In this document: one piece after another, positions 1 through 11,343 of the stretch
How positions within the stretch are numbered: the stretch's first letter is position 1
Layout: every line of letters begins with the position of its first letter
Assembly (NCBI GenBank): GCA_017848055.1
Contig: JAGALZ010000044.1
Coordinates: 1 to 47,042 of the forward strand
Reading direction: 5' to 3'
DNA length: 47,042 nucleotides
Origin: Oscillospiraceae bacterium
GTDB taxonomy: Bacteria > Bacillota > Clostridia > Oscillospirales > Ruminococcaceae
Made by a program: the position numbers and the translations under genes
The notes under the pieces: generated by a model
What the model was told of the DNA's origin: nothing
The model's database searches: none
What the model saw: only the letters and a program-made list of their open reading frames with translations

Positions 1-744
<744 letters not shown>

Positions 745-805
745 AAGTCGGATTTGTTTAAGTCGTTACGGTAAAATCGGATAAATCAGAAAGAGGGTTC
801 ACAAT

Positions 806-3800
806 TTGGAGTTTAAAGCTTTTGATTCAATAAAAATCGGCCTTGCTTCACCTGACCAGATAAGAGAATGGTCATACGGTGTTGTTGAAAGACCCGAAAC
901 AATCAATTACCGCACACAGAAGCCTGAAAGAGACGGCTTGTTCTGCGAAAAAATCTTTGGACCTACAAAGGACTGGGAATGCCACTGCGGAAAGTATAAG
1001 AAAATCCGCTTCAAGGGCATGGTCTGCGAACGCTGCGGCGTTGAGGTCACAAGAGCAAAGGTGCGTCGTGAGAGAATGGGCCACATTGAGCTCGCTGCAC
1101 CTGTATCCCACATCTGGTACTTCAAGGGTACTCCTTCAAGAATCGGCCAGATGCTGGATATCTCTCAGAAAAGACTCGAAGAGGTTCTGTACTTCACAAA
1201 GTACATCGTAACCGACCCGGGACAGACTCCTCTCGAGAAGTGCCAGCTTCTCTCAGAGAAGGACTATAACGAGGCAAGAGAAAAGTATGAGGACGGCTTT
1301 GAGGCAGGTATGGGCGCTGAGTCCATCCAGAAGCTCCTCAAGGAAATCGACCTTGACGCGTTTTCTCAGGACCTCAAGGATGAGCTTCGTGACCTGCCTG
1401 CAGGTCAGAAGAGAATTAAGCTCCTCAAGCGTCTTGAAATCGTAGAAGCATTCAGAGCTTCCGGTAACAGACCTGAGTGGATGGTTCTCGACGTTGTACC
1501 GGTTATCCCACCGGAGCTTCGTCCTATGGTTATGCTTGACGGCGGAAGATACGCAACAAGCGACCTTAATGACCTCTACAGAAGAGTTATCAACAGAAAT
1601 AACAGACTCAAGAGAATGCTCGAGCTCGAAGCTCCTGACATTATCGTGAGAAATGAAAAGAGAATGCTTCAGGAAGCTGTTGACGCACTTATCGACAACG
1701 GCAGACACGGCAGACCTGTTACAGGTCCTAACGGCAGAGCCTTCAAGTCCCTTTCAGATATGCTCAAGGGTAAGCAGGGACGTTTCCGTCAGAACCTCCT
1801 CGGTAAGCGTGTTGACTACTCCGGACGTTCAGTTATCGTAGTAGGCCCTGAGCTGAGAATTTATCAGTGCGGTCTTCCTAAGGAAATGGCTCTTGAACTT
1901 TTCAAGCCGTTCGTTATGAAGCGTCTTACAGATACAAATCCTAACCTTAATATCAAGTCTGCACGTAAGAAGGTAGAAAAGGCAGAGCCGGAAGTATGGG
2001 ATGCACTCGAAAATGTTATCCAGAGCCACCCTGTAATGCTCAACCGTGCGCCTACCCTCCACAGACTCGGTATCCAGGCATTCGAGCCTGTACTCGTAGA
2101 AGGCAGAGCTATCAAGCTCCACCCGCTCGTATGTACAGCCTTCAACGCTGACTTCGACGGTGACCAGATGGCGGTTCACGTTCCTCTCTCCGCAGAGGCT
2201 CAGGCAGAAGCAAGATTCTTAATGCTTGCTGCAAATAACCTCCTCAAGCCTTCCGACGGTCGCCCTGTAGCAGTTCCTTCTCAGGACATGCTGCTTGGTT
2301 CTTACTACCTTACACTTATGCGCCCTCTCGATAATCAGCTCGACAAGGAGCTCGAGGGAGCAAGAGCAGAGGTTGAAATCCTCAAGGGCCAGCTCAAGGA
2401 CGAAGAGGATGACGACAAGAAGGCACAGCTCAAGGCTGAAATCGCAGAGCTTTCTGCAAGACTTGTAAGAAAGGACGGCTACTCCAAGGACGATCCGTTC
2501 ATCAGACAGGTTGACGAAAACGGTGTTCCTACAGTAAAGGTGTTCAGAGATGTAAACGAAGCTCTTATGGCTTACGATGCAAAGGCTGTAACACTCCAGG
2601 AACCAATCAAGGTCAAGATTTCCAAGAAGGCAGGCGACAAGCAGATTTCGAAGCTTGTTGATGCTACAGTCGGAAGACTCATCTTCAACGAAATCATTCC
2701 TCAGAATTTAGGATATGTTGACAGAACAATGAGCGAAAAGGAACTCGACCTCGAGATTTCCTTCCTTGTAAAGAAGAAGCAGCTTTCCGATATTATCGAA
2801 AAGTGTATCAGAATCCATGGCACAACCACAACCTCCGAGGTTCTCGATAAGGTTAAGGCTCTGGGCTATAAGTTCTCTACAAGGTCTGCTCTTACAGTTG
2901 CTGTATGCGATGCTGAAATCCCACCTCAGAAGAAGGCCATTATCGAAGCCGCTGACGCTAAGGTTACAGCAATGTATAAGCACTATAACAGAGGTCTTAT
3001 CTCTGAAGAAGAAAAGTCAAAGCAGTTTGCTGATATCTGGAACCAGGCTACAGACGATGTAACCAAGGCACTTCAGAAGGGACTTGATAAGTACAACCCA
3101 ATCTTTATGATGGCCGACTCAGGTGCCCGTGGTTCTATCAACCAGATCAGACAGCTCGCAGGTATGCGTGGACTTATCGCAAATACATCAGGTTCCACAA
3201 TCGAAATGCCTATCAGAGCTAACTACCGTGAAGGTCTTAACATCCTCGAATACTTCATTTCTTCCCGTGGTGCGAGAAAGGGTCTTGCCGATACAGCGCT
3301 TCGTACAGCTGACTCGGGTTACCTTACCCGTCGTCTTGTTGACGTTTCTCAGGACGTTATCATCCGTGAGGACGATTGCGGTTCTACAACAGGTATCGAA
3401 ATCTTTGATATCAAGAACGGCAACGCAGTAATCGAATCACTCTCTGAAAGACTCATCGGCAGATATCTCGTTGAAGATATCAAGGACGCAAAGACCGGCG
3501 AAATGATTGTTTCTCATAACAAGCTTATGGACGAAAAGGACGCTAAGAAGGTCGTTGCAGCCCTCGAAGAGCAGGGAAGAACAAGCATCGAAATCAGAAG
3601 CGTGCTCCAGTGTCAGGCTAAGCACGGCGTATGTGCTAAGTGTTACGGTGCTAACCTTGCAAACGGCAAGAGCGTTACAGTCGGTGAGGCTGTCGGCGTA
3701 ATCGCTGCTCAGTCTATCGGTGAACCTGGTACTCAGCTTACAATGAGAACCTTCCATACCGGTGGTATCGCTTCCGCAGAAGACATTACACAGGGTCTGC

Positions 3801-4567
3801 CTCGTGTCGAGGAACTCTTTGAAAGCAGAAGACCTAAGGGCGCTGCTATCATTACAAGAATTGCCGGCAAGTGCAAGATTGAAGAAATCAAGAAGACAAA
3901 GCAGATTACTGTTACTAATGATGACGTTAACGACCCACAGCAGGAGATTTACCCAATCCCTTACGGCTACAAGCTTAAGGTTAAGGAAGGTCAGTATGTT
4001 GAAGTCGGTGAGCCACTCACAGAAGGCTCCATCTATCCGGGCGATATCCTTGCTGTTAACGGTGCAAAGGCTGTTCAGAACTACATCATCACTGAAGTTC
4101 AGAGAGTTTACCGTTCACAGGGTGTTGATATCAACGATAAGCATATCGAAGTTATCGTTCGTCAGATGATGAAGAAGGTCAAGGTTGAGGACAGCGGAAG
4201 CAGCTTCCTGCTCCCTGGTGCTCTCGTTGACAAGAACGAAATCGCTGAAATCAATGCTCAGATTCAGCAGGAAATCGATGCAGGCGAATTCGGCGCTTCA
4301 CTCATCACTACAATCCCTGTTCTCCAGGGTATCACAAAGGCATCCTCTAACTCAGACAGCTTCTTGTCTGCTGCTTCCTTCCAGGAAACAACAAAGGCTC
4401 TTACAGATGCTGCAATCAGAGGAAAGTCCGATAAGCTCCAGGGCCTCAAGGAAAATGTTATCATCGGTAACCTTATCCCTGCAGGTACAGGTATGGATGT
4501 CTATAATGATGTCGAAATCAGAAAGGCTGAGAGCTATATCGACCATGCCGCACAGTTCTCTAACTAA
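806..4567 (+). CDS. rpoC: DNA-directed RNA polymerase beta' subunit
   Basis: This 1253-residue protein is the beta' subunit of the core RNA polymerase. The start is a TTG at 806, with AAGAGGG at 791-797 as ribosome binding site. An N-terminal zinc-binding domain is visible (CHCGKYK, then CERCGV, about residues 60-80). The catalytic magnesium-binding loop NADFDGDQM is at residues 447-455, with Asp449, Asp451 and Asp453. A second zinc site is formed by the cysteines around DDCGSTTG and [15 protein letters not shown]. The bridge/trigger region reads [20 protein letters not shown]. The length fits Firmicute RpoC. A strong intrinsic terminator follows 12 nt after the stop, so the rpoBC unit ends here and does not run into the sigma factor gene. 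Confidence 0.99.
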   Translation: MEFKAFDSIKIGLASPDQIREWSYGVVERPETINYRTQKPERDGLFCEKIFGPTKDWECHCGKYKKIRFKGMVCERCGVEVTRAKVRRERMGHIELAAPVSHIWYFKGTPSRIGQMLDISQKRLEEVLYFTKYIVTDPGQTPLEKCQLLSEKDYNEAREKYEDGFEAGMGAESIQKLLKEIDLDAFSQDLKDELRDLPAGQKRIKLLKRLEIVEAFRASGNRPEWMVLDVVPVIPPELRPMVMLDGGRYATSDLNDLYRRVINRNNRLKRMLELEAPDIIVRNEKRMLQEAVDALIDNGRHGRPVTGPNGRAFKSLSDMLKGKQGRFRQNLLGKRVDYSGRSVIVVGPELRIYQCGLPKEMALELFKPFVMKRLTDTNPNLNIKSARKKVEKAEPEVWDALENVIQSHPVMLNRAPTLHRLGIQAFEPVLVEGRAIKLHPLVCTAFNADFDGDQMAVHVPLSAEAQAEARFLMLAANNLLKPSDGRPVAVPSQDMLLGSYYLTLMRPLDNQLDKELEGARAEVEILKGQLKDEEDDDKKAQLKAEIAELSARLVRKDGYSKDDPFIRQVDENGVPTVKVFRDVNEALMAYDAKAVTLQEPIKVKISKKAGDKQISKLVDATVGRLIFNEIIPQNLGYVDRTMSEKELDLEISFLVKKKQLSDIIEKCIRIHGTTTTSEVLDKVKALGYKFSTRSALTVAVCDAEIPPQKKAIIEAADAKVTAMYKHYNRGLISEEEKSKQFADIWNQATDDVTKALQKGLDKYNPIFMMADSGARGSINQIRQLAGMRGLIANTSGSTIEMPIRANYREGLNILEYFISSRGARKGLADTALRTADSGYLTRRLVDVSQDVIIREDDCGSTTGIEIFDIKNGNAVIESLSERLIGRYLVEDIKDAKTGEMIVSHNKLMDEKDAKKVVAALEEQGRTSIEIRSVLQCQAKHGVCAKCYGANLANGKSVTVGEAVGVIAAQSIGEPGTQLTMRTFHTGGIASAEDITQGLPRVEELFESRRPKGAAIITRIAGKCKIEEIKKTKQITVTNDDVNDPQQEIYPIPYGYKLKVKEGQYVEVGEPLTEGSIYPGDILAVNGAKAVQNYIITEVQRVYRSQGVDINDKHIEVIVRQMMKKVKVEDSGSSFLLPGALVDKNEIAEINAQIQQEIDAGEFGASLITTIPVLQGITKASSNSDSFLSAASFQETTKALTDAAIRGKSDKLQGLKENVIIGNLIPAGTGMDVYNDVEIRKAESYIDHAAQFSN

Positions 4568-4578
4568 TCAATAGCTAT

Positions 4579-4616
4579 AAAACGGACGTTACCTCGATGA
4601 CGTCCGTTTTCTTTTG
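4579..4616 (+). terminator. Intrinsic terminator of rpoBC
   Basis: A perfect 11-bp stem (AAAACGGACGT at 4579-4589 pairing with ACGTCCGTTTT at 4600-4610) encloses a 10-nt loop and runs into TTTTCTTTT. It lies 12 nt after the rpoC stop codon. Confidence 0.93.
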
Positions 4617-4650
4617 GAACGTTCACAAATTGTTTACAATCTAAGCGTGT

Positions 4651-4690
4651 AAAGGTGCAACCTTTTTGAGTCACGCTAACTCTTATATAG
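4651..4690 (+). promoter_or_regulatory. Candidate ECF-type (autoregulated) promoter of the sigma factor gene
   Basis: TGCAAC at 4656-4661 followed by CTTTTT resembles the AAC-containing -35 element of ECF-sigma promoters. CTAACTCTTATATAG follows at the right distance for the -10 (4675-4690). An inverted repeat AAAGGT-GCA-ACCTTT (4651-4665) overlaps the -35. No good sigma-A promoter is seen in this gap. Self-recognition by the encoded sigma factor is an inference from how ECF loci usually work. Confidence 0.5.
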
Positions 4691-4743
4691 TGAAGACCTG
4701 CAAAAGGGTCTTAATATCACGGAAAGGCAGGTGAAAATCTTAT

Positions 4744-5220
4744 ATGAATCAGGTTATTGAAGAGCTTATGGAGTACGAGGATTACCTGGAGCAGTATTCA
4801 AACATGGTGACAAGAATTTGTCTTGTCCATACCGGTAACTTCCATGATGCGCAGGATTGCTACCAGAACGTTTTCTTTGCACTGTATAAGCAGCTGAAGA
4901 AGGAAAAGCCGAGAAACGTAAAAGCGTGGCTTGTTACGGTTTCTATAAATGAGTGTAAAAGATGTATGAGATTTCGCCTGGGAATAAGTAGTTTACAGCT
5001 TGATGAGCTGGTTCTGCCTACCTTCAATGACAACGATACGGAAATGATAAAGCTCATAATGGAGCTTCCTGCAAAGCACAGAGATGCTGTGTATCTCCAT
5101 TATTATGAGGGCTACTCCGTCGCTGAAATTGCATCTATTATGGACGCAAGAGAGGGTACAATAAAATCCTACCTTAAACGTGGCAGGGATAAGCTCAGAA
5201 AGTTTCTGACTCAAGACTAG
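4744..5220 (+). CDS. ECF-type RNA polymerase sigma-70 family factor
   Basis: This 158-residue protein has the two-domain size of an extracytoplasmic-function sigma factor. Sigma region 2 covers about residues 15-75 (DAQDCYQNVFFALYKQL, then NVKAWLVTVSINECKRCMR). Region 4 with its helix-turn-helix covers about residues 105-155 (LPAKHRDAVYLHYYEGYSV, IASIMDAREGTIKSYLKRGR). Regions 1 and 3 are absent, as usual for ECF factors. The ATG at 4744 has AGGTGA about 9 nt upstream. The next gene begins within about 20 nt and encodes a single-pass membrane protein, the classic layout of a sigma/anti-sigma pair. The inducing signal cannot be read from sequence. The pair sits behind the rpoC terminator and has its own promoter. 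Confidence 0.93.
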   Translation: MNQVIEELMEYEDYLEQYSNMVTRICLVHTGNFHDAQDCYQNVFFALYKQLKKEKPRNVKAWLVTVSINECKRCMRFRLGISSLQLDELVLPTFNDNDTEMIKLIMELPAKHRDAVYLHYYEGYSVAEIASIMDAREGTIKSYLKRGRDKLRKFLTQD

Positions 5221-5239
5221 TAGAAAGGTGGCGCTGAAA

Positions 5240-6517
5240 TTGAAAAGGCTTAACGTGTTCGATAAGTACGAAACCCCATACAGCTGGAAAGAATCAGTTC
5301 GCAGCGGCGTTCCGAGGAAGAAGGAAAAGCCGTATCCCAGAGGACTTGTTACAACACTTCAGCTTGGACTTGCAGCAATTGCAGTCTGTGCAATAGGCGT
5401 GTTTGTGATGCTTTCAGGCTTAGATAGTTTTACAACCGGCAATAACGACAGCTCATCGCATTCCGGCGATGCAAATTCTGTAGTTACAAAGCCGAATGCC
5501 AACCCCGATAGCACCACGGAGCATCTGGGAAATTCCATAACCGGAAATGTTGTCAAATTCAGAAGCAACGGATATATGATAATAAGACAAGGCTCGGAGT
5601 ATTATAATGTTAAAGTGCCGTCTGTTGTAATCAGTGACGGTGAGGTAATAAGCCTTACCGATGATGTAAAGGAATTTGCACAGACAAGATTTGTTTCGGC
5701 AAAGATATCCCATAACTCTCAGATTACCCGATATAACGGCGATATGATGTATCCGCAGATTGATAATACCTATGCGCTGACGCTTGACCTGTCGCTGATG
5801 CCTGATAATTATTTTGCAACAACAGCTCCCGATGACGAGGAAATACTCATGGAGAACGCATACAATGCGTATTGTGCATCATTTAGCGGCTACAATAATG
5901 CGTACAGCGATAAAGGGTATGAAGAGTTTGTGGAGATGTGTAAGCAAAAGGACGAAAAACTCGTCGGAAGATTTAAGAATAATTCCGACTCTGAATTCAT
6001 TGCAATCACACCAACGGGAGTGCACGCAAACAAATACAGCGTTATAAATCCGGCAGGCGAGATTGCCTATGAGTACCGTTATGTTTTTGCACTCAGGAGT
6101 AAGGATGGTTCGAATTCTCTCGAAAACTTCAAGAATGCAGGTACAGAATATACATTGGCAACAAACTATAGGGAGCTTAAGGAAAACGGTCTTAGCATCA
6201 TTAACGACAACGGCGAGATGAAAGTATTTTTCTTCAGCAGTAATCCTGATACTATGTATATTGTTGTAGCGCTGCGTTTTGATTCAACGCACGAAATAGT
6301 GAACATCGGTGCAAAAAGTATTCTGGAAAGCTCAGTGCCGTTTGAATTTGTAATCGGCAAGCTCAGTGATGAAGATATAAATGCCATCGCTGACGGAAGC
6401 GCAAGCGCTGTATGCTTCTGCGAGAATTCAGATACCTGTAAGCATAGCAAAACAACCGACTCAGGCATGTTCGCTGTAAGCGTCAGCAATGATAAAAGTA
6501 CAGTCGATACACAGTAG
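5240..6517 (+). CDS. Probable membrane-anchored anti-sigma factor / sigma-factor regulator
   Basis: I do not recognise a named family. The start is probably the TTG at 5240, because GAAAGGTGG (5223-5231) is then a well-placed ribosome binding site; a GTG at 5228 would overlap it. From TTG the protein has 425 residues: a basic cytoplasmic N-terminus of about 40 residues (GVPRKKEKPYPRG), one transmembrane helix at about 42-62 (LGLAAIAVCAIGVFVM), a low-complexity Ser/Asn/Thr linker, and about 330 extracytoplasmic residues. Near the C-terminus is a Cys/His cluster (CFCENSDTCKH) that could bind metal or form disulfides. The topology and its place 19 nt after the sigma gene suggest an anti-sigma partner that senses an envelope signal. 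No zinc-anti-sigma HxxxCxxC motif is seen in the short cytoplasmic part, so the mode of sigma binding is unknown. Confidence 0.72.
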   Translation: MKRLNVFDKYETPYSWKESVRSGVPRKKEKPYPRGLVTTLQLGLAAIAVCAIGVFVMLSGLDSFTTGNNDSSSHSGDANSVVTKPNANPDSTTEHLGNSITGNVVKFRSNGYMIIRQGSEYYNVKVPSVVISDGEVISLTDDVKEFAQTRFVSAKISHNSQITRYNGDMMYPQIDNTYALTLDLSLMPDNYFATTAPDDEEILMENAYNAYCASFSGYNNAYSDKGYEEFVEMCKQKDEKLVGRFKNNSDSEFIAITPTGVHANKYSVINPAGEIAYEYRYVFALRSKDGSNSLENFKNAGTEYTLATNYRELKENGLSIINDNGEMKVFFFSSNPDTMYIVVALRFDSTHEIVNIGAKSILESSVPFEFVIGKLSDEDINAIADGSASAVCFCENSDTCKHSKTTDSGMFAVSVSNDKSTVDTQ

Positions 6518-6543
6518 ATTTCTTCATAACTCCTAATGTTTAA

Positions 6544-6590
6544 CGAAAAGTGTCCCGCAGCGAATGCGGGGCGCTTTTCTATGTATGTAT
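6544..6590 (+). terminator. Intrinsic terminator after the sigma/anti-sigma operon
   Basis: The stem GAAAAGTGTCCCGCA (6545-6559) pairs with TGCGGGGCGCTTTTC (6565-6579), a 15-bp helix with two G-U pairs and a GCGAA loop, followed by a T-rich stretch. It isolates the ECF operon from the str operon. Confidence 0.9.
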
Positions 6591-6662
6591 CTTTGCACAA
6601 AAATGTGCAATCAAAAGCCGCAGAAAACCGCAAATTTATGCAGTATTTTCGGGACAAAACCC

Positions 6663-6691
6663 TTGACAAAGCGGCAGTATTCGGGTATAAT
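6663..6691 (+). promoter_or_regulatory. Sigma-A promoter of the str operon (rpsL-rpsG-fusA)
   Basis: Consensus -35 TTGACA at 6663-6668 and consensus -10 TATAAT at 6686-6691 are separated by exactly 17 nt. The transcript would start near 6698 and give rpsL a leader of about 60 nt. Confidence 0.93.
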
Positions 6692-6756
6692 AACAAGGTA
6701 TGCTGACTAAGTGTGTACACTCGCAGTATAACTATTTTTCGGAAAGGAGAGAAAAT

Positions 6757-7182
6757 ATGCCAACCTTTAACCAGTTAGTTCGTAAGGGAAGAGATGTTCT
6801 CGCAGTTAAGTCTACAGCTCCAGCTCTTCAGAAGGGTTACAACTCCAAGAAGAAGATTGCAATCGACCAGAGCTGTCCTCAGAAGCGTGGCGTTTGTACA
6901 GCAGTAAGAACCGCTACACCAAAGAAGCCTAACTCAGCTATGAGAAAGATTGCCAGAGTAAGACTTACAAACGGAAACGAAGTAACAGCATATATCCCGG
7001 GTATCGGCCATAACCTTCAGGAGCACTCTGTAGTTCTTATCAGAGGCGGAAGAGTAAAGGACCTCCCTGGTGTACGTTACCATATCATCCGTGGAACACT
7101 CGACGCACAGGGCGTTGCAAAGAGAATGCAGGCTCGTTCAAAGTACGGTGCTAAGAGACCAAAGGCAGGAGCAGCCAAGTAA
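6757..7182 (+). CDS. rpsL: Small ribosomal subunit protein S12
   Basis: S12 sits at the decoding centre of the 30S subunit. The start is the ATG at 6757, directly behind GGAAAGGAGAG at 6741-6751; an upstream in-frame ATG at 6700 is outside any ribosome binding site and would add non-S12 residues. The 141-residue product begins [12 protein letters not shown] and contains the decoding loop [11 protein letters not shown], where the lysines altered in streptomycin-resistant mutants lie and are wild type here. It also has [10 protein letters not shown], the region with the aspartate that is often beta-methylthiolated. The basic C-terminus ([11 protein letters not shown]) is typical. It is the first gene of the str operon; rpsG follows after an unusually long 202-nt spacer. 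Confidence 0.98.
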   Translation: MPTFNQLVRKGRDVLAVKSTAPALQKGYNSKKKIAIDQSCPQKRGVCTAVRTATPKKPNSAMRKIARVRLTNGNEVTAYIPGIGHNLQEHSVVLIRGGRVKDLPGVRYHIIRGTLDAQGVAKRMQARSKYGAKRPKAGAAK

Positions 7183-7217
7183 TTTAAAGTTACAATAGCT
7201 CAAAGAAATTTTAAATC

Positions 7218-7342
7218 ATGAGAAACTCATTGCCGCATAGAGATATGCGGAGACCACAGTAGATGTGGAGTGTTTATATAGATTAAACCTCTGCAAGTGC
7301 TGACGGGGCAGCTATAAGCGGTGAATAAACCGTGAGGAGCTG
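7218..7342 (+). ncRNA. Structured RNA element in the rpsL-rpsG intercistronic region (candidate r-protein regulatory element)
   Basis: Successive hairpins can be drawn by eye: ATGAG/CTCAT (7218-7230); CCGCATA-GAGA-TATGCGG (7233-7250, 7 bp with a GNRA tetraloop); CCACA/TGTGG (7254-7268); GTTTA/TAAAC (7272-7288); and a two-level stem CAGCT/AGCTG (7309-7342) enclosing CGGT/ACCG (7319-7332). CCTC at 7288-7291 could also pair with GAGG at 7334-7337. No ORF occupies the gap, and no T-run follows that would make it a terminator. In E. coli, S7 represses translation by binding the equivalent spacer; a similar role here is inference. Confidence 0.55.
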
Positions 7343-7357
7343 AGCGAGTACCTATGA

Positions 7358-7855
<498 letters not shown>

Positions 7856-7873
7856 TTTAAACAGGAGGATATT

Positions 7874-9961
7874 ATGGCAAGAGATTGTTCATTACAGAAT
7901 ACCAGAAATATCGGTATTATGGCTCATATCGACGCCGGTAAGACAACTACTACTGAGCGTATCCTGTTTTATACCGGTGTAAACCATAAGATTGGTGAAA
8001 CCCACGATGGTTCCGCTACTATGGACTGGATGGCTCAGGAGCAGGAAAGAGGTATTACAATTACTTCTGCTGCTACAACAGCTTACTGGAAGGGCCACAG
8101 ACTTAACATCATTGATACTCCGGGCCACGTTGACTTCACAGTAGAAGTTGAACGTTCACTCAGAGTACTCGACGGCTCCGTTACCGTTCTTTGTGCAAAG
8201 GGCGGCGTAGAGCCACAGACAGAAACAGTATGGCGTCAGGCTAACAACTACAAGGTACCAAGAATGGTATACGTTAATAAGATGGATATCATGGGTGCTG
8301 ACTTCTACAGAGTAGTTGATATGCTCCATACTAGACTTAAAGCAAACGCTGTTCCAATCCAGCTCCCAATCGGTGCTGAGGATACCTTCAAAGGTATTAT
8401 CGACCTCGTTGAAATGAAGGCGTATGTTTACTACGATGACCTCGGAAAGGACATCAGAGTAGAGGATATCCCTGAGGATATGCTCGAAAAGGCTGAAGAG
8501 TATCGTGTAAATATGATTGAGCACGTTGCTGAACAGGACGAAGCTCTCATGGAGAAGTACTTTGAAGAGGGTACACTCTCTATCGAAGAGATTAAGTCAT
8601 GCATCAGAACTTCAACACTTGCAAACACAATGGTTCCTGTATGCTGCGGTACTTCTTACAGAAATAAGGGCGTACAGAAGCTTCTCGACGCTATCGTTGA
8701 CTACATGCCTGCTCCAACAGACGTTCCTGACATCAAGGGCGTAAACCCAGAGACAGGCGAAGAGTGCACAAGACCTTCATCTGACGATGAACCATTCGCA
8801 GCACTCGCATTCAAGATTGCAACTGACCCGTTCGTAGGAAAGCTCTGCTTCTTCAGAGTATATTCCGGTGTTCTTAATGCAGGTTCCGGCGTTTATAACG
8901 CAACAAAGGACAAGGATGAAAGAATCGGACGTATCGTTCAGATGCACTCTAACCACAGAAAGGATATCGACATGGTTTACGCAGGCGATATCGCTGCTGC
9001 TGTTGGTCTTAAGAACACAACAACAGGTGATACACTCTGCGACGAAAAGAACCCTGTAATCCTTGAATCTATGGAATTCCCAGAGCCTGTTATCCAGCTC
9101 GCTATCGAGCCAAAGACAAAGGCAGGTCAGGAGAAGATGGGTATCGCTCTTGCAAAGCTTGCAGAAGAAGACCCAACCTTCAGAACATGGACTGACGAAG
9201 AAACAGGCCAGACAATTATCGCCGGAATGGGCGAGCTTCACCTCGAAATCATCGTAGACAGACTTCTCCGTGAGTTTAAGGTAGAGGCAAACGTAGGTGC
9301 ACCTCAGGTAGCTTACAAGGAAACAATTACAAAGAACGCTGATGTTGACCACAAGTACGCTAGACAGTCCGGTGGTAAGGGTCAGTACGGTCACGTTAAG
9401 ATTAAGGTTGAGCCTAACGAGTCCGGTAAGGGATACGAATTTGTTAACGCTGTTGTCGGCGGTGCTATTCCTAAGGAATACATCCCTGCAGTTGATAAGG
9501 GTATCCAGGGCGCTATGAAGGCTGGTATCCTCGCTGGCTACCAGGTAGTAGACGTAAAGGTTACACTTTACGATGGATCCTACCACGAAGTTGACTCTTC
9601 CGAAATGGCGTTCTCCATCGCTGGTTCTATGGCATTCAAGGAGGCTATGAGAAAGGCAGATTCTGTAATTCTCGAGCCTATCATGAAGGTTTCCGTATTC
9701 GTTCCGGAAGACTTTATGGGAACTGTTATCGGCGACCTTAACTCTCGTCGTGGACAGATTCTCGGTCAGGAAGTAAACAATGGTACAGCTCAGGTTGATT
9801 CCCTTGTTCCTCTTTCTGAAATGTTCGGTTACTCCAACGACCTGCGTTCTAAGACACAGGGTAGAGGTAACTACACAATGGAACCTGACAGCTACATTCA
9901 GGTACCAAGATCTATCGCAGAGAAGATTATCTCTACAAGATCAAAGAGCTCAGCAGAATAA
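7874..9961 (+). CDS. fusA: Translation elongation factor G
   Basis: EF-G is the GTPase that drives ribosomal translocation and helps recycling. The 695-residue protein starts at ATG 7874, behind CAGGAGG. G-domain motifs are intact: G1 AHIDAGKTT at residues 17-25, G3 DTPGH at 81-85 and G4 NKMD at 135-138. The later domains include GMGELHLEI (domain III) and [10 protein letters not shown] with the domain IV region [13 protein letters not shown]. The length and sequence are those of a canonical EF-G, not a tetracycline-resistance Tet(M)-type or EF-G2 paralog. It follows rpsG closely, and a separate promoter for tuf begins just after the stop. Confidence 0.98.
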   Translation: MARDCSLQNTRNIGIMAHIDAGKTTTTERILFYTGVNHKIGETHDGSATMDWMAQEQERGITITSAATTAYWKGHRLNIIDTPGHVDFTVEVERSLRVLDGSVTVLCAKGGVEPQTETVWRQANNYKVPRMVYVNKMDIMGADFYRVVDMLHTRLKANAVPIQLPIGAEDTFKGIIDLVEMKAYVYYDDLGKDIRVEDIPEDMLEKAEEYRVNMIEHVAEQDEALMEKYFEEGTLSIEEIKSCIRTSTLANTMVPVCCGTSYRNKGVQKLLDAIVDYMPAPTDVPDIKGVNPETGEECTRPSSDDEPFAALAFKIATDPFVGKLCFFRVYSGVLNAGSGVYNATKDKDERIGRIVQMHSNHRKDIDMVYAGDIAAAVGLKNTTTGDTLCDEKNPVILESMEFPEPVIQLAIEPKTKAGQEKMGIALAKLAEEDPTFRTWTDEETGQTIIAGMGELHLEIIVDRLLREFKVEANVGAPQVAYKETITKNADVDHKYARQSGGKGQYGHVKIKVEPNESGKGYEFVNAVVGGAIPKEYIPAVDKGIQGAMKAGILAGYQVVDVKVTLYDGSYHEVDSSEMAFSIAGSMAFKEAMRKADSVILEPIMKVSVFVPEDFMGTVIGDLNSRRGQILGQEVNNGTAQVDSLVPLSEMFGYSNDLRSKTQGRGNYTMEPDSYIQVPRSIAEKIISTRSKSSAE

Positions 9962-9984
9962 TTACAGTAAATTGTTCTGTTTGT

Positions 9985-10015
9985 ACTTGCAATTTGCAAG
10001 TGATTCTGTTATAAT
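9985..10015 (+). promoter_or_regulatory. Separate sigma-A promoter of tuf, with a 17-bp palindrome over the -35 box
   Basis: TTGCAA at 9987-9992 and TATAAT at 10010-10015 have a 17-nt spacer. The -35 box sits inside a perfect dyad, ACTTGCAA-T-TTGCAAGT (9985-10001). The promoter lies only 25 nt after the fusA stop and would let tuf be expressed apart from fusA. Confidence 0.8.
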
Positions 10016-10069
10016 GTATTCATTAGGCAGATGTCTTAAATTTAAATGAATTTTAAGGAGGAATTTCCA

Positions 10070-11266
10070 ATGGCAAAGGCACATTTCGAACGTACAAAGC
10101 CACACGTTAACATCGGTACAATCGGTCACGTTGACCACGGTAAGACAACTCTTACAGCAGCTATCACAAAGACTCTCGCTATGCAGGGTCTCGCTGAAAA
10201 GAAGGACTACGCTAATATCGACTCTGCTCCAGAAGAGAGAGAAAGAGGTATTACAATCAACACTGCTCACGTTGAGTATGAGACTGTAAACCGTCACTAC
10301 GCACACGTTGACTGCCCAGGCCACGCTGACTATGTAAAGAACATGATCACTGGTGCTGCTCAGATGGACGGCGCTATCCTCGTTTGTGCTGCTTCTGACG
10401 GCCCTATGGCTCAGACAAGAGAGCACCTTCTCCTTGCTCGTCAGGTAGGCGTTCCAGCTATCGTTGTATTTATGAACAAGGCTGACCAGGTAGACGACGA
10501 AGAGCTTCTCGAGCTCGTTGAAATGGACATCAGAGAGCTTCTCGACAAGTACGAGTTCCCTGGCGATGACACACCAATCATCAAGGGTTCTGCACTTGCT
10601 GCTATCGAAGCTGGCGATGACCTCAATGACCCAGCATACGCTCCAATCCTTGAGCTCATGAACGCAGTTGACGAGTTCATTCCTACACCAGAGCGTAAGG
10701 CAGACCTCGCATTCCTTATGCCAGTAGAAGAAGTATTCACAATCACAGGTCGTGGTACTGTTGCTACAGGTAGAGTTGAGAGAGGTCAGCTCCACAACGG
10801 TGACGAAGTTGAAATCGTAGGTCTTACAGACGAAAAGAAGAAGACTGTTGTTACTGGTATCGAAATGTTCAGAAAGATTCTTGACTACGCTGAAGCAGGC
10901 GACAACATCGGCGCACTCCTCAGAGGTGTTCAGAGAACAGAAATCGAAAGAGGTCAGGTTCTCTGTAAGCCAGGCTCCATCCAGCCACTTACAAAGTTCA
11001 AGGGTCAGGTTTACGTTCTTAAGAAGGAAGAAGGCGGACGTCATACTCCATTCTTCAACAACTACAGACCACAGTTCTACTTCAGAACAACTGACGTAAC
11101 AGGCGTTATCACACTTCCAGCTGATAAGGAAATGTGTATGCCTGGCGATAACGTTGAAATGGACGTTGAGCTCATTCAGCCAATCGCTATCGAAGAAGGA
11201 CTCCGTTTCGCTATCCGTGAGGGTGGTAGAACAGTAGGTTCCGGCGTTGTTGTCTCTATCAACTAA
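10070..11266 (+). CDS. tuf: Translation elongation factor Tu
   Basis: EF-Tu delivers aminoacyl-tRNA to the ribosome. The start is ATG 10070 ([16 protein letters not shown]), preceded by TAAGGAGG; an in-frame ATG at 10046 upstream of that site is rejected. The product has 398 residues. G1 is GHVDHGKT at residues 19-26, and DCPGH and NKAD are present. The RERGITI effector segment and the C-terminal domains that bind tRNA (around [12 protein letters not shown] and FRTTDVTG) are intact. It has its own promoter and ends in a strong terminator. The S10 ribosomal operon does not follow, because the next gene (addA) is convergent. Confidence 0.99.
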   Translation: MAKAHFERTKPHVNIGTIGHVDHGKTTLTAAITKTLAMQGLAEKKDYANIDSAPEERERGITINTAHVEYETVNRHYAHVDCPGHADYVKNMITGAAQMDGAILVCAASDGPMAQTREHLLLARQVGVPAIVVFMNKADQVDDEELLELVEMDIRELLDKYEFPGDDTPIIKGSALAAIEAGDDLNDPAYAPILELMNAVDEFIPTPERKADLAFLMPVEEVFTITGRGTVATGRVERGQLHNGDEVEIVGLTDEKKKTVVTGIEMFRKILDYAEAGDNIGALLRGVQRTEIERGQVLCKPGSIQPLTKFKGQVYVLKKEEGGRHTPFFNNYRPQFYFRTTDVTGVITLPADKEMCMPGDNVEMDVELIQPIAIEEGLRFAIREGGRTVGSGVVVSIN

Positions 11267-11297
11267 TTTTAGTTAATTAAGCTTAAACGCTGAAAAT

Positions 11298-11335
11298 AAA
11301 AAGCAGTACGAGATTTTCGTACTGCTTTTTTGTTG
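11298..11335. terminator. Bidirectional terminator between tuf and addA
   Basis: A 14-bp stem, AAAAAGCAGTACGA (11298-11311) with TCGTACTGCTTTTT (11317-11330), has a 5-nt loop. T-runs follow on the plus strand, and an equivalent T-rich run is present on the minus strand, so it can end both tuf and addA transcripts. Confidence 0.93.
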
Positions 11336-11343
11336 TGTAAAAT

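Noticed and set aside
6166..6720. 184-codon minus-strand frame across the anti-sigma 3' end and the str promoter
   Set aside because: It spans a terminator and a promoter, and has no ribosome binding site; a shadow.
8777..9586. 269-codon minus-strand frame inside fusA
   Set aside because: Antisense shadow of a conserved gene, without a start signal or protein features.
9962..11044. 360-codon open frame on the minus strand opposite tuf
   Set aside because: It is a codon-bias shadow of tuf: no ribosome binding site, no recognisable protein, and it runs through the tuf promoter.
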